Assembly (NCBI RefSeq): GCF_041022165.1
Contig: NZ_CP163302.1
Coordinates: 2,914,001 to 2,978,000 of the forward strand
Length of the DNA: 64,000 nt
Direction: 5' to 3'
From: Sinomonas sp. P10A9
GTDB taxonomy: Bacteria; Actinomycetota; Actinomycetes; Actinomycetales; Micrococcaceae
Below, piece by piece: positions 44,785-53,659 of this stretch. Numbering within the stretch: position 1 is the first letter of the stretch; the number at the start of each line of letters is the position of its first letter. The notes below the pieces were generated by a model. It did no database searches. It worked only from the letters and a program-made list of their open reading frames with translations, and was not told the DNA's origin. The position numbers were made by a program, and so were the translations under genes.

Positions 44785-45794
44785 GGATCGTCGTCACCGG
44801 GGGCGCGGGCTACCTCGGCACCCATACGTCCCTCTCGCTCATCGCGGCGGGCCACGAGGTGACCGTGGTCGACAACTTCTCGAACGCCTCGCGTGATGCT
44901 GTACGCCGCACTTCAGATCTTGCGGGCTCCGACATCCCCGTCGTCGAAGGCGACCTGCTGGACCGCCACCTGCTCGAGGAGATTTTCGCCGAGACCCGGC
45001 CCGACGCCGTCGTCCATTTTGCCGGACTCAAGTCTGTGGGCGAGTCGAACGCCCAACCACTGCGGTACATGACCAACAACGTCAGCGGGACGCTCCAACT
45101 GCTTGATGCCATGGACGCGGCGAGCGTTCGCCGGATCATCTTCTCCTCGTCTGCCACCGTGTACGGGGTTACCGAGACGGTTCCCACACCGGAGGACCAC
45201 CCCCTGTCCGTAACGAACCCCTATGGCCGCACCAAGCTCATGACCGAAGACATCCTTCGGGATCTCGCGGCGTCGGATCCGCGCTGGAGCATCGGGATCC
45301 TGCGCTACTTCAACCCGGTCGGCGCACATCCGTCGGCGCAGATCGGGGAGGACCCGCGCGGCGTGCCAAACAACCTTGTGCCGTTCGTCGGCCAGGTCGC
45401 CGTGGGACGGCACGAGGCCGTCAGCGTGTTCGGAGGCGATTACCCGACCCCTGACGGCACAGGCGTGCGCGACTACCTGCACGTCATGGACCTAGCTGAG
45501 GGCCACGTGGCCGCACTCGACCGGATCGCGTCACGGACCGGGGTAGACGTCTGGAACCTGGGCACGGGTCGCGGATACTCGGTGTTGGAGGTAATCCGAA
45601 TGTATGCAGAAGTTTCCGGTCGCCCTATTCCGTACCGGATCGTGGAGCGACGGCCCGGCGACGTCGCCGTGAGCTATGCGGACGCGTCCAAGGCTGCGCG
45701 GGATCTGGGGTGGAGGGCCGTACGGAGCCTGCGCGAGATGATCGAGGACCACTGGCACTGGCAGGACGCCAATCCGAACGGCTACGACGCGTGA
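44781..45794 (+). CDS. galE: UDP-glucose 4-epimerase
   Basis: A 337-residue short-chain dehydrogenase-type enzyme that interconverts UDP-glucose and UDP-galactose (or the N-acetyl forms). The NAD-binding GGAGYLGTHTS is at residues 7-17, SSSATVYG provides the Ser/Thr, and NPYGRTK the catalytic Tyr-x3-Lys. It supplies a galactose-type donor to the polysaccharide pathway. It overlaps both neighbours by 4 nt, so it is a true member of the operon. Confidence 0.95.
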   Translation: MRIVVTGGAGYLGTHTSLSLIAAGHEVTVVDNFSNASRDAVRRTSDLAGSDIPVVEGDLLDRHLLEEIFAETRPDAVVHFAGLKSVGESNAQPLRYMTNNVSGTLQLLDAMDAASVRRIIFSSSATVYGVTETVPTPEDHPLSVTNPYGRTKLMTEDILRDLAASDPRWSIGILRYFNPVGAHPSAQIGEDPRGVPNNLVPFVGQVAVGRHEAVSVFGGDYPTPDGTGVRDYLHVMDLAEGHVAALDRIASRTGVDVWNLGTGRGYSVLEVIRMYAEVSGRPIPYRIVERRPGDVAVSYADASKAARDLGWRAVRSLREMIEDHWHWQDANPNGYDA

Positions 45795-46702
45795 CGCCCT
45801 TCCCGCCTGCCAAGGGCACTCCGATGCTGATCGTCTCTCCCCACCTCGACGACGCCGCACTCTCCTGCGGGTCCATCCTCGACCGACCCGGTGTGGAGGT
45901 TCTGACGGTCTTCGCCGGCAGACCCGCCCCGGCAGTCGCCGTGACGCACGATGTGCTCGCCGGCTTCCCCAATTCGGATGCCGCGATGGACGCCCGACTC
46001 GCCGAGGACCACGAGGCCCTCGATCGTTTTGGAGTCGAGACCCACCGCCTGGACCTCCTCGACCTCGCCTACGCGTCGCTCCCCCGCACTGCGGACGACG
46101 GCGATCGGCTGGCCGCCGCCGTGCGCGAGTGGATCGCCGGACACGGGGATCAGGAGCAGTTCGTCCTGATCCCTGCGGGGACGGGCCACATGGCCGGACT
46201 TCCGGTGGCAGGCGAAGGTGAACCCGGTGCGGCCTCCTCTGCCCAAAGGACCCGCTCATTCGCCAGCGCACTCAAGAGCGCGCTCGGAGCCCTCGGTGGC
46301 CGGTGGGTGGCGCATCAGGTCTTCTTATGGAAGAAGAGCCGTGGACTCGCCCACCGTTCCTTTGCTCACCCGGACCACCTCTTCGTCCGAGACGCCCTGC
46401 TCGCCCCCCTCCTCAGCGGCTCAGCGGCTCACGGCTCCGCCCGCGTGGTGCTGTACGAGGAACTCCCGTACCTGTGGTCGCGGGCCGGGGACCATGGGGT
46501 CGCCGAAGCGCAGGCACGCTTCGGATTCTCGGCGTCCGAAGTAGCGCTCGCCGTCGACCGCCCCGCCAAAGCACGCCGGATCGGCCTCTATGCGAGCCAG
46601 CTGCCACAGCTGGACCCGCGGAAGCGGCGTCTGGAGAAGGCCAGCACCCTGCCCAGCCACGAGCGATTCTGGTCCCTCACACCCCGAGCGGCGAAGCCAT
46701 GA
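45791..46702 (+). CDS. PIG-L family deacetylase
   Basis: A 303-residue zinc-dependent deacetylase of the PIG-L/LmbE family. PHLDDAALSCGSIL has the metal-binding H-x-D-D, and AHPDHLFVRDALLAPL has the third ligand His. It would remove an N-acetyl group from a GlcNAc-type sugar on a nucleotide or lipid carrier. The GTG at 45791 overlaps the galE stop by 4 nt (GTGA) and is preferred to an ATG at 45824. Its place in the operon suggests modification of the repeat unit. Confidence 0.88.
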   Translation: MTPFPPAKGTPMLIVSPHLDDAALSCGSILDRPGVEVLTVFAGRPAPAVAVTHDVLAGFPNSDAAMDARLAEDHEALDRFGVETHRLDLLDLAYASLPRTADDGDRLAAAVREWIAGHGDQEQFVLIPAGTGHMAGLPVAGEGEPGAASSAQRTRSFASALKSALGALGGRWVAHQVFLWKKSRGLAHRSFAHPDHLFVRDALLAPLLSGSAAHGSARVVLYEELPYLWSRAGDHGVAEAQARFGFSASEVALAVDRPAKARRIGLYASQLPQLDPRKRRLEKASTLPSHERFWSLTPRAAKP

Positions 46703-47805
46703 CGACCACCACCGCCCGGTCCCTAAGAGAACCCCGCATTCTCGGCCTCTTCGATCACCACGGCATCCTTGACCGCGCGGCCCGGGAGGCGGGCCGTCCC
46801 CACGTTCCCGGCCCGTATCGGGTGGACCTCCTCGACGAGCTCGGCTTCGAACTGAAGACCATCATCCCGGCGAGAGATCGTCTGCACCGGAAGGTGCGTG
46901 ACGTCGTCGAGCACCGTTCGGGCGTCGACGTAGACATGCCGCTGCGTGCCGTGACCGAGGCGTGGCGCGCCGACGTGGTCTTCGCGATGTTCGAGCGGCG
47001 AGCCCAGTTCGTCTCGCGCCTTCGCCGGCGGGGTCTCCGGCCTTATGCCGACCGCCCCTTCTGGGCAGTCACGTGCTGGTGGGCCGAGGAGCTGCTCCAT
47101 GCAAGCGAGCGCACGCGCGAGAGCATCCGGAGGGACATCGAGGGTATCGACGGCTTGATCGTTTTCAGCGAGAACCAGCGTTCGGTCTTCGCGTCGATCG
47201 GCGTGCCCGAGTCCAAGGTATTCCCCGTCGCCTTCGGGGTCGATCCCGACTTCTACTACCCCGTTCCGGAGACGAAGCGCCGCTTCCAGGTCTTCTCCGC
47301 CGGGGTGGACAGGGGGAGGGACTTCGAGTCGCTCGTTGCGGCAGCCAGGCTGGTCCCCGAAGCGCGTTTCGATATCTTCACTCAGCCAGGGCGCATCACC
47401 GAACCGCTTCCCGGCAACGTCACCCTCCACGCGCCCGTGGACATCATGGCCCACCGCGAGAATCTGCGTTCCGCGGACCTCGTGGTCGTTCCGACACATG
47501 ATCTGGCATACCCGACCGGCCAATCGGTGCTCCTCGAAGCTTCGGCCTGTGGCGCCTGCGTAGCCGTCACCTCAACCGAGGCGATGGACCAATACATTGA
47601 CGACGGCGTGACTGCCCTGGCAATGCCATTGCACGACCCATCGGGCATGGCCGAGGTCATCCGTCAGGCTCACCACGATCCGGGACTCCGGGCGCGCATC
47701 GGTGCGGCCGCCCGTCAGACGGTGGTCGATAGGTACTCGTTCCGGCGCATGTGGGCCGAGATCGGGGCGCTGATCACCGGCTCAGGGGCCTCGCGGGACT
47801 CGTAG
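46699..47805 (+). CDS. Glycosyltransferase family 4-like
   Basis: A 368-residue GT-B-type protein. RILGLFDHHGILDRAARE begins the acceptor side; FSAGVDRGRDFESLVAAA opens the donor domain, and PTGQSVLLEASACGACVAVT is the donor motif. It overlaps the deacetylase stop by 4 nt and ends the rightward operon. Its stop codon lies only 3 bp from the convergent gene's stop, with no room for an intergenic terminator. Confidence 0.82.
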   Translation: MTTTTARSLREPRILGLFDHHGILDRAAREAGRPHVPGPYRVDLLDELGFELKTIIPARDRLHRKVRDVVEHRSGVDVDMPLRAVTEAWRADVVFAMFERRAQFVSRLRRRGLRPYADRPFWAVTCWWAEELLHASERTRESIRRDIEGIDGLIVFSENQRSVFASIGVPESKVFPVAFGVDPDFYYPVPETKRRFQVFSAGVDRGRDFESLVAAARLVPEARFDIFTQPGRITEPLPGNVTLHAPVDIMAHRENLRSADLVVVPTHDLAYPTGQSVLLEASACGACVAVTSTEAMDQYIDDGVTALAMPLHDPSGMAEVIRQAHHDPGLRARIGAAARQTVVDRYSFRRMWAEIGALITGSGASRDS

Positions 47806-47808
47806 CCG

Positions 47809-49341
47809 TCAGCGCCCGGTGCGGCAGTCGAAGAGCACGATCCTGCCATACCCTCGCGGATACTCCTGGGCCACACACGACTTCACCAATTCGCGATAGG
47901 CAACGCCGTCCAGTCCCTGGTGGTCCCCCACGAAGATGACGCGCTCCCTGCCCACCCTGCCGAGGATGGCGACCTCGGCCGAACGGCCGAAGAGGGTGTT
48001 CGAATCCGCCGGGCCCTCGACGAGCAGTACGTCGCTGCTCCCGACGAATGGCTCAGGATATGCGGCACCGATAGCGCGTGCCTGATCGTTCTTGAAGACA
48101 ATCCGGTCTGACCAGAACGCCCGGGCCTCACCGACGGCGGCCGCGACCTTCTTGAAGTCAGCCCCGCGAGGTGTGAAGTCCTTCATGTAGAGCTGCGGCA
48201 CGAGGAGTGTCGCACCGACGAGCACCAGGGCTGAGGCGTGGACCACGGCTCTCGAGTACAGCTGCCGCGCGCCCAAAGCCGCCAAGAGTCCAATCGAAGG
48301 CGCTGTGAAGGTGAGGTACCGAGGGACGTAGAGCGGAGTCGCGACGATCGAGATGCCAACGAGCAAGACGGTGGGAACGCAGGCCCACAGAACGGCGACG
48401 ACCACGAGCCGCATCTCGTTGACGTACCGCCGGGCGCCGAAGAAGGCCACCGCGCCGAGCGCGGCGACGAAGGCGAGCAGCACGATTGCAGCAGGCTCGG
48501 CCCAGGGGGGCGGATACCATCCCAAGGGTTTGTCCTGGCCCTCGAACCATTGGGTGACCAACACGTCCTTGAGCAGTTGTGCCTTGGATGGCTCGCGGAT
48601 CCACGAGACCTGGCCGGTCTGCGGCGCGGCAACGAGGACGAGAGCGATGACCGGTGCGGCTCCGAGTCCCAACGACAGGGTGGTGGTCCAAGGGGAGCGG
48701 CGGAGCACGAACGACGCGATGATGAGCGCGGGCAGGAGGAGCACCGAGAAGAGAAAGACGTAGCCGGAGACGGCGACCACAATGCCGACCGCTGCCCACG
48801 AACGCCAGTCCCGGCGATCCCACGCGCTCCATACCGCCCACACGAGAAGCACGGCGAGCAGGGCGCTCAAGCCGAACTGCCGGGCCTCGCTTCCGGCCCA
48901 AACAACCCGTGGGAGCAGAACGGTCATAAGGCCAGCGGTGGCCCCGAACCGCTGATCGACAACGGTGGTCCCGAAGCGAACGACGGCAAAGCCGACCAGG
49001 CCCACTGCAAGCGCCGACGGCATCCGAACGCTCAGGGGTCCCGCCCCGAACACGTCGATCCAGAAGTGCATGAAGATGTAATAGGCCGCGTGTACGGCAT
49101 CCACCGAGCGGGTGAGCTCGAAGATCTTGCCCAGGGGCCGTGCCGATGCGGCGATCGTGGCGGATTCGTCGAACCACAGCGCGACGCCTGCGGTTCCCAC
49201 GATGGAGGCGACGACGCCGACGACGAAGACACCCACCCCGGTCGCGAGCCCTTGGATGCCACGAATATTGTGGACCTTCGAGCGGGTCGTGCCGCCCTCA
49301 CCCGCGGGGCTGTTACCGCCCCGATCTGTCACTGTCACCAT
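47809..49341 (-). CDS. Membrane glycosyltransferase of the GT39/ArnT-like family
   Basis: A 510-residue integral membrane protein with about ten to eleven helices. WFDESATIAASARPLGKIFE after the first helix contains the acidic pair of the first periplasmic loop, as in polyprenol-phosphate mannosyl- and arabinosyltransferases. A soluble C-terminal domain of about 110 residues follows the last helix. It would use a polyprenyl-phosphate sugar on the outer face. The ATG at 49341 has GGGGGAG upstream. It lies outside the two overlapping operons and is convergent with the rightward one. Confidence 0.85.
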   Translation of the reverse strand: MVTVTDRGGNSPAGEGGTTRSKVHNIRGIQGLATGVGVFVVGVVASIVGTAGVALWFDESATIAASARPLGKIFELTRSVDAVHAAYYIFMHFWIDVFGAGPLSVRMPSALAVGLVGFAVVRFGTTVVDQRFGATAGLMTVLLPRVVWAGSEARQFGLSALLAVLLVWAVWSAWDRRDWRSWAAVGIVVAVSGYVFLFSVLLLPALIIASFVLRRSPWTTTLSLGLGAAPVIALVLVAAPQTGQVSWIREPSKAQLLKDVLVTQWFEGQDKPLGWYPPPWAEPAAIVLLAFVAALGAVAFFGARRYVNEMRLVVVAVLWACVPTVLLVGISIVATPLYVPRYLTFTAPSIGLLAALGARQLYSRAVVHASALVLVGATLLVPQLYMKDFTPRGADFKKVAAAVGEARAFWSDRIVFKNDQARAIGAAYPEPFVGSSDVLLVEGPADSNTLFGRSAEVAILGRVGRERVIFVGDHQGLDGVAYRELVKSCVAQEYPRGYGRIVLFDCRTGR

Positions 49342-49618
49342 GAGCTCCCCCTTTAGCAAATGCTATTACCACGGCGCGGATGGCACCCCGGACATCAGCC
49401 TCGCGGTCCACGGCGATCCGGTGCATGATCAGCCCCTCGCACACGGCCACGAGTGCGGTCGCGGCCAGCAGCCCGAGGAACCCCTCCACAGTCGTGGGCA
49501 GCGCATCCGGCGCGTCTGCACCGCCCCTCTCCTGCTCCACGATGTGCTCGACAACGCCCCCAAGCAGTGCAGCGCGCGTGCGGAAGTAGTTCGACGCCGA
49601 CCCCCGCGGCACCCCGCC
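49313..49618 (-). pseudogene. 5'-truncated TetR-family regulator
   Basis: The minus strand encodes about 100 residues beginning GVPRGSASNYFRTRAALLGG, the end of a TetR helix-turn-helix, followed by an alpha-helical ligand-binding-like domain (TTVEGFLGLLAATALVAVCE). The first 30-35 residues of the DNA-binding domain are absent. The sequence upstream in the same frame is not TetR-like and runs antisense to the DUF3467-type gene. The 3' end overlaps the start of the GT39 gene by 29 nt. It is read as a decayed regulator; a frameshift near 49618 plus deletion would explain it. Confidence 0.7.
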
Positions 49619-49717
49619 GCCGCATCCACCCGTCCATGTGTGAGTGTCCGCTACGGGGCAAGCAGGGAAACCCTTCGGTTCTTCGCGGAGTACACCTGAC
49701 GGGGCGATGATGGGCTC

Positions 49718-50086
49718 ATGACCGAGCCCGACCTGCCCAAGGTCTTCCAGATCGACCTGCCCGAGGAGAACGTCGAGGGGCGCTTCGCCGACTTCGCAAA
49801 CCTGTGGCACACGCCGAATGTGTTCGTCCTCGACTTCGTCGCGCTCACGCAGCCGGCCCAGCCCGGCGAGGGCCCCGACGGCGAGGCTGCGGAGCTCATC
49901 CCCGGGCGGGTCGTGAGCCGCATCCGCATTCCCCCGGAGCAGGTATTCGAGCTCGCCGCCGCCCTCACCCGCCAGCTCGGCATCTGGGAGCAGGAGACGG
50001 GGCGGAAGCCGCCGGCCAGGCCGCTCTTCGACTCCGAGGGCCGGCAGGTCCGGATCGACGACGAGGGCGTCGACGGGCCCGAATGA
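49718..50086 (+). CDS. DUF3467-like protein
   Basis: A 122-residue acidic cytoplasmic protein. The core VEGRFADFANLWHTPNVFVL followed by DFVAL, and RVVSRIRIPPEQVFELAAAL, matches the DUF3467 family of unknown function. No membrane segment. The ATG at 49718 follows GATGAT by 6 nt, a weak fit to the leaderless pattern. It overlaps the next gene by 4 nt (ATGA), indicating coupling. Confidence 0.75.
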   Translation: MTEPDLPKVFQIDLPEENVEGRFADFANLWHTPNVFVLDFVALTQPAQPGEGPDGEAAELIPGRVVSRIRIPPEQVFELAAALTRQLGIWEQETGRKPPARPLFDSEGRQVRIDDEGVDGPE

Positions 50087-50766
50087 AGCCCCTCCTCGCC
50101 CTCGCGGTGCTCGCGGTCCTCGCCTCGTGCTCGGCGTCAGGGACGCACGACGCCGCGCCGTCGCCTTCCGCGACCGCCTCTCCGTCGCAATCGGCCTCAC
50201 TGCACTCCTCGGGCCACCCATCGGGGCTGACTCGGGTGAGCGTTCTGGGAGACTCGCATTCGAGCTGGCCGGGTTCCTGGTTCGAGCGGTCGGTCGCGGA
50301 TGGATCTGTGCCGGGAGCGGCCCTCGGGGTGTTCTCCTCCCACCCGGGCCGGACGTCGATCGCCCTGCAGGCGTGGGTCGCGGAGGCCACCGCACAGGGC
50401 GGGGTGGTGCTCGTACAGGCCGGGACCAACGACCTCCTGCTCGACGGTGCGCCGCCCGCCAGAGCCGCACAGGGGGTCGAGCAACTCGTAGGGGCCGTCT
50501 CCGCACATGGGGCAGAGTCGGTGCTCGTCTCGGTGCCTCCATCCGCGACGCTGGGCACTGCCACCAACCAGCTGAATGCGCTCCTCAAGGCCTGGGCCGC
50601 TGCTCACGGGGTCCCGTGGCTCGATGTGACGAGCGCCGTCACCGCGGCGGACGGAACCTGGCGTCCCGGGCTCAGCGACGACGGGATCCACGCCAATGCT
50701 TCCGGGGGTGCACTCATGGCCGAGGCCGCGCGAGGACAGCTGCCCCGACTGCTAGCCGCAATGTGA
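50083..50766 (+). CDS. SGNH/GDSL-family hydrolase, predicted lipoprotein
   Basis: A 227-residue exported esterase-type protein. Residues 1-16 are a signal peptide ending in the lipobox LASC, so it is likely anchored through Cys-16. A Ser/Pro-rich linker (17-48) leads to the hydrolase domain: SVLGDSHS (block I, catalytic Ser), QAGTNDLL (block III) and DDGIHANASG (block V, catalytic Asp-x-x-His). The substrate may be an acylated wall sugar, but this is not readable. It overlaps the DUF3467-like gene by 4 nt. Confidence 0.85.
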   Translation: MKPLLALAVLAVLASCSASGTHDAAPSPSATASPSQSASLHSSGHPSGLTRVSVLGDSHSSWPGSWFERSVADGSVPGAALGVFSSHPGRTSIALQAWVAEATAQGGVVLVQAGTNDLLLDGAPPARAAQGVEQLVGAVSAHGAESVLVSVPPSATLGTATNQLNALLKAWAAAHGVPWLDVTSAVTAADGTWRPGLSDDGIHANASGGALMAEAARGQLPRLLAAM

Positions 50767-50968
50767 CGCACGACACGCGCGCTACATGACGTAGAACATT
50801 TGCCCCCTTTCAGAACAGCCGATAGGTTAACCTCAGCGCTTGACTTCAACGTCGACTGCGTGCGGGCACCCTGCCCGCGACAGCCGCCGCTAGGGGCGAG
50901 GTGTGGGGGATTATCTCGTTTTGTCCTTTCCAGACCCCGGAGCGGTTCCTTCTGGAGAGGACAGACTC

Positions 50969-51496
50969 GTGACCGAGACTCGCACCAACAATATGCCGTC
51001 ACGCCGCGCGGTTACTAAGGCCGCCGCGTGGTCCGCCCCCGTTATCGCCGCCGCTGTTGCCGCGCCGATGGCCGCCGCTTCGGGCGGAAACGCCAAGAAT
51101 GGCCACATTTCGTGGAACCCGGACACCAGCAACAACAACCAGTACAGTGCGACCGGAAGCAACACGTTGCGTATTGCTGCCGACACCCCCGGTGGCAAGG
51201 CATACACGAACCCTGACCAGTGGACGATCGATCTCACGGGCACCTCGATCAAGGTTGCCACGGCTTTGATCGGCACGACGGTCGTCCTCGGCGTACCGTT
51301 CACGGTGTCGGTCAACTACGTTTCCGCCAAGATCGTGACCGTCACAATCCTTCAGAGCTTCCAATTTCCGCAGCAGACGGATGTCATCTTCCCTGCCGGG
51401 ACGTTTGTGCCGGATTCCTCGGCTACTGGCACCAACTTCGTGGTTGCCCCAACTACCGATCCGAGCCTCAGCAACAACATCAACCCCAAGATCTGA
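50969..51496 (+). CDS. Secreted protein with Tat-type signal, unknown function
   Basis: A 175-residue exported protein. The N-terminus MPSRRAVTKAAAWSAPVIAA has a twin-arginine-like RR followed by a hydrophobic Ala-rich core and an AAAS-type cleavage region. The mature part (about 140 residues) is Asn/Thr/Ser/Val-rich, probably all-beta, with no cysteines, and resembles surface or adhesin-like domains without matching one that I can name. The start is the GTG at 50969 with GGAGAGG upstream. A strong terminator with a T-run follows, so it is monocistronic and probably well expressed. Confidence 0.75.
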   Translation: MTETRTNNMPSRRAVTKAAAWSAPVIAAAVAAPMAAASGGNAKNGHISWNPDTSNNNQYSATGSNTLRIAADTPGGKAYTNPDQWTIDLTGTSIKVATALIGTTVVLGVPFTVSVNYVSAKIVTVTILQSFQFPQQTDVIFPAGTFVPDSSATGTNFVVAPTTDPSLSNNINPKI

Positions 51497-51522
51497 TCAG
51501 GGGAGCAACAGGATCCAGACGT

Positions 51523-51567
51523 CTGCGGCCGGTCACCCTCTGGGTGGCCGGCCGCAGGTTTTCTTCC
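51523..51567 (+). terminator. Strong Rho-independent terminator
   Basis: A 16-bp stem (51523-51538 with 51542-51557, one wobble) closed by a 3-nt loop and followed by GTTTTCTTCC. It is the best T-tailed terminator in the window. Confidence 0.9.
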
Positions 51568-51586
51568 GGGGTACAGGCTGGGGCAC

Positions 51587-53092
51587 CTACCCGAGCCGCC
51601 CCACCGCCCGTCGCACCGCACCGGCCAGACCCTCCGCACCGTAGGGCCCTCCACCGGCGGCGATTCGCCCGGCCCACCCGTGGATGCACGCAGCAAGGGC
51701 CGCGAGCTCCACGGGCCTCGTGCCGCCCGCTGACGCGGTTGCAAGAAGTGCCCCCAAAATCCCAGTGAGCGTGTCCCCACTGCCCGCCGTCGCGAGATAC
51801 GGGTGCCCTTCGGCCTGGATGAACGCGGTCCCGTCCGGCGCCGCGCACACCGTCGCCGATCCCTTGAGCAGCACGGTGACGCCGAGTCGCTCAGCCGCCT
51901 CGCGGGCCCAGCGCAGCGGCTCCGACTCGATCGCCGCCCGGTCCGGTGAATTTGACCGGTAGTTGGCCAGTATCCTCGAGAGCTCCCCTGCATGAGGCGT
52001 GAGGACAAGACGCTCCCCCGCAACTCCCCGCTCCTCAGCGAGCCTGTCGAGGACCTCCGCTAAGCGCGGTTCGGTGGTCTCACGGCTCGAGCCATTCTCC
52101 GCAACAAGGAAGTCCCCCAGCGCCTCGAGGCCGGAGGCATCCACCACGGTGGGGAGCCCCGACCCGAGTGCGGTCGCGAGCGCGCGACGCTGCGCGTCGT
52201 CGTCCCCGATCCCGGGGCCAACGGCCCACGCCTGAACCCGCCCGCGCGGCTCCGCCGACCCAACGATCTCCGGGTGCGCCGCCAGGACGAGGGCCCGCAC
52301 CGCATCAGGGGCTACGAGTCGCACCATCCCCACGCCGGTCGCGAGCGCGCCGGCGGTGGCGAGCACGGCTGCACCGGGGTAGTCCTCGGAGCCGGCCACA
52401 AGCCCGAGCACCCCGCGTGAGTACTTGTGCCAGTCGTCGCGGGGCACGGGCAGAAGCGCTGCGGCGTCGGCGGCGTCGAGGCTCCGCACGTCCGGCTCCG
52501 GTAGGTATGGTCCCAGGCCGATGTCCACGATCTCCACGCGCCCGGCAAGCGCACGGCCGCGACCCACGAGCAGCCCTGTCTTGAGGGCGCCGAACGTCAC
52601 CGTGACGTCCGCCCGCCACACACCGGGGCTGGCCAGACCCGTATCGCCGTCCACGCCAGACGGCAGGTCACAGGCGATCACCGTGGCATGGGGACTCGGG
52701 AGAGGCGACACGAATTCGCCAGTGAAGCCGGTGCCAAGCACCGCGTCGATCACCACATCAGCGGGCTCGAGCCCGTCGGTGATCCGGCCACCTGCCGCCG
52801 TGAAGGCCGCGAGCCCCTCGGCGTGGGCCGTGGTTCCGGTGAGCACCGCCGTCGCACGCACCCCGCGGCGGGCAAGCTCTGCGAGCGCGAAGAGAGCATC
52901 GCCCCCGTTGTTGCCCTTGCCTACGATGGCGGCGACGCGCCCGCCGTAGACGCCTCCCCTGCGCTTGAGCTCGTCAACAACCGCGAGTGCGAGCCCGTGG
53001 GCTGCCCTCGCCATGAGTGCGGGGCCGCCGCCACCCTGGAGCAGTGGCGTCTCGGCGGCGCGGATCTGGGTGCCGGTGTACGCGGAAACCAT
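51587..53092 (-). CDS. nnr: Bifunctional NAD(P)H-hydrate epimerase and ADP-dependent dehydratase
   Basis: A 501-residue repair enzyme that epimerises and dehydrates damaged NADHX/NADPHX. Residues 1-215 are the epimerase (YjeF_N) domain, with GKGNNGGDALFALAELARRG and CDLPSGVDGDTGLA. Residues 225-501 are the dehydratase, with GPGIGDDDAQR, VLTPHAGELSRIL and the ATAGSGDTLTGILGALLATA motif containing the catalytic Asp. The ATG at 53092 follows TAGACT by 6 nt, a leaderless start. It belongs to the conserved actinobacterial acpS-nnr neighbourhood, but two small genes separate it from glmS. Confidence 0.95.
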   Translation of the reverse strand: MVSAYTGTQIRAAETPLLQGGGGPALMARAAHGLALAVVDELKRRGGVYGGRVAAIVGKGNNGGDALFALAELARRGVRATAVLTGTTAHAEGLAAFTAAGGRITDGLEPADVVIDAVLGTGFTGEFVSPLPSPHATVIACDLPSGVDGDTGLASPGVWRADVTVTFGALKTGLLVGRGRALAGRVEIVDIGLGPYLPEPDVRSLDAADAAALLPVPRDDWHKYSRGVLGLVAGSEDYPGAAVLATAGALATGVGMVRLVAPDAVRALVLAAHPEIVGSAEPRGRVQAWAVGPGIGDDDAQRRALATALGSGLPTVVDASGLEALGDFLVAENGSSRETTEPRLAEVLDRLAEERGVAGERLVLTPHAGELSRILANYRSNSPDRAAIESEPLRWAREAAERLGVTVLLKGSATVCAAPDGTAFIQAEGHPYLATAGSGDTLTGILGALLATASAGGTRPVELAALAACIHGWAGRIAAGGGPYGAEGLAGAVRRAVGRLG

Positions 53093-53104
53093 GCTGCGAG
53101 TCTA
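53093..53104 (-). promoter_or_regulatory. Leaderless promoter -10 box for nnr
   Basis: TAGACT (53099-53104, minus strand) plus 6 nt precede the ATG at 53092. Confidence 0.6.
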
Positions 53105-53272
53105 CTGAGGAGTCATTGCCCGTACAGAAGTTGTGAATTGCGTTGATGGCCTTCCGCGCCGGAGTGGGGCCGATAAACTGACGGGGCTGCTCCCGGCTGT
53201 TTCTGATGACACACCGCGGCGGTACTGGGGACCTGGCCATTTCGGGCAGGACATGAGCGCTTTGGGGGCGTA

Positions 53273-53596
53273 GTGAAGTCTCGTTGGATGCCGGCCGCTT
53301 TGGCCACAGCAGCATTCGTGGTCGTGGCGCTGATCGCGTCCGAGGCCCGGATTGACATCTCGGTGCTGATTTGGTGCGCGCTGGGAATCTTCGGGTTGGT
53401 GTTCGGGCTCACGACTGTTGGGGGCGCCCGGCACAACGACGCCCATGCGCAGGTGCCTGCCGTCACTGAGCCAGTCTCACGAGTCGAGCGGGAGCCAGAG
53501 CCCTCGTCTGAGTCCTTGTCAGTGAGTGCGGACGAGTTCGTCGACGAGCCCGTCCGGACACGTGCCCCTAAGCATGCCGCGGAGCTCGCTCTCTAG
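53273..53596 (+). CDS. Small membrane protein, hypothetical
   Basis: A 107-residue protein with two membrane segments (residues 5-24 and 29-52) and an acidic cytoplasmic or external tail (55-107) rich in Glu, Ser and Val. No family is recognised. It begins with GTG at 53273 after a GGGGG stretch. It lies between nnr and acpS on the opposite strand. Confidence 0.6.
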   Translation: MKSRWMPAALATAAFVVVALIASEARIDISVLIWCALGIFGLVFGLTTVGGARHNDAHAQVPAVTEPVSRVEREPEPSSESLSVSADEFVDEPVRTRAPKHAAELAL

Positions 53597-53659
53597 CTCA
53601 GCCTCCCGCCGGATCGGCCCTCCGCAGGGTCAGCCTCCACGGAGCCAGCTTCCTCCGGG

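Noticed and set aside
22815..49341. Recent transfer of the polysaccharide locus on a mobile element
   Set aside because: Some genes have lower GC, but no transposase, integrase, flanking direct repeat or tRNA attachment site is visible.
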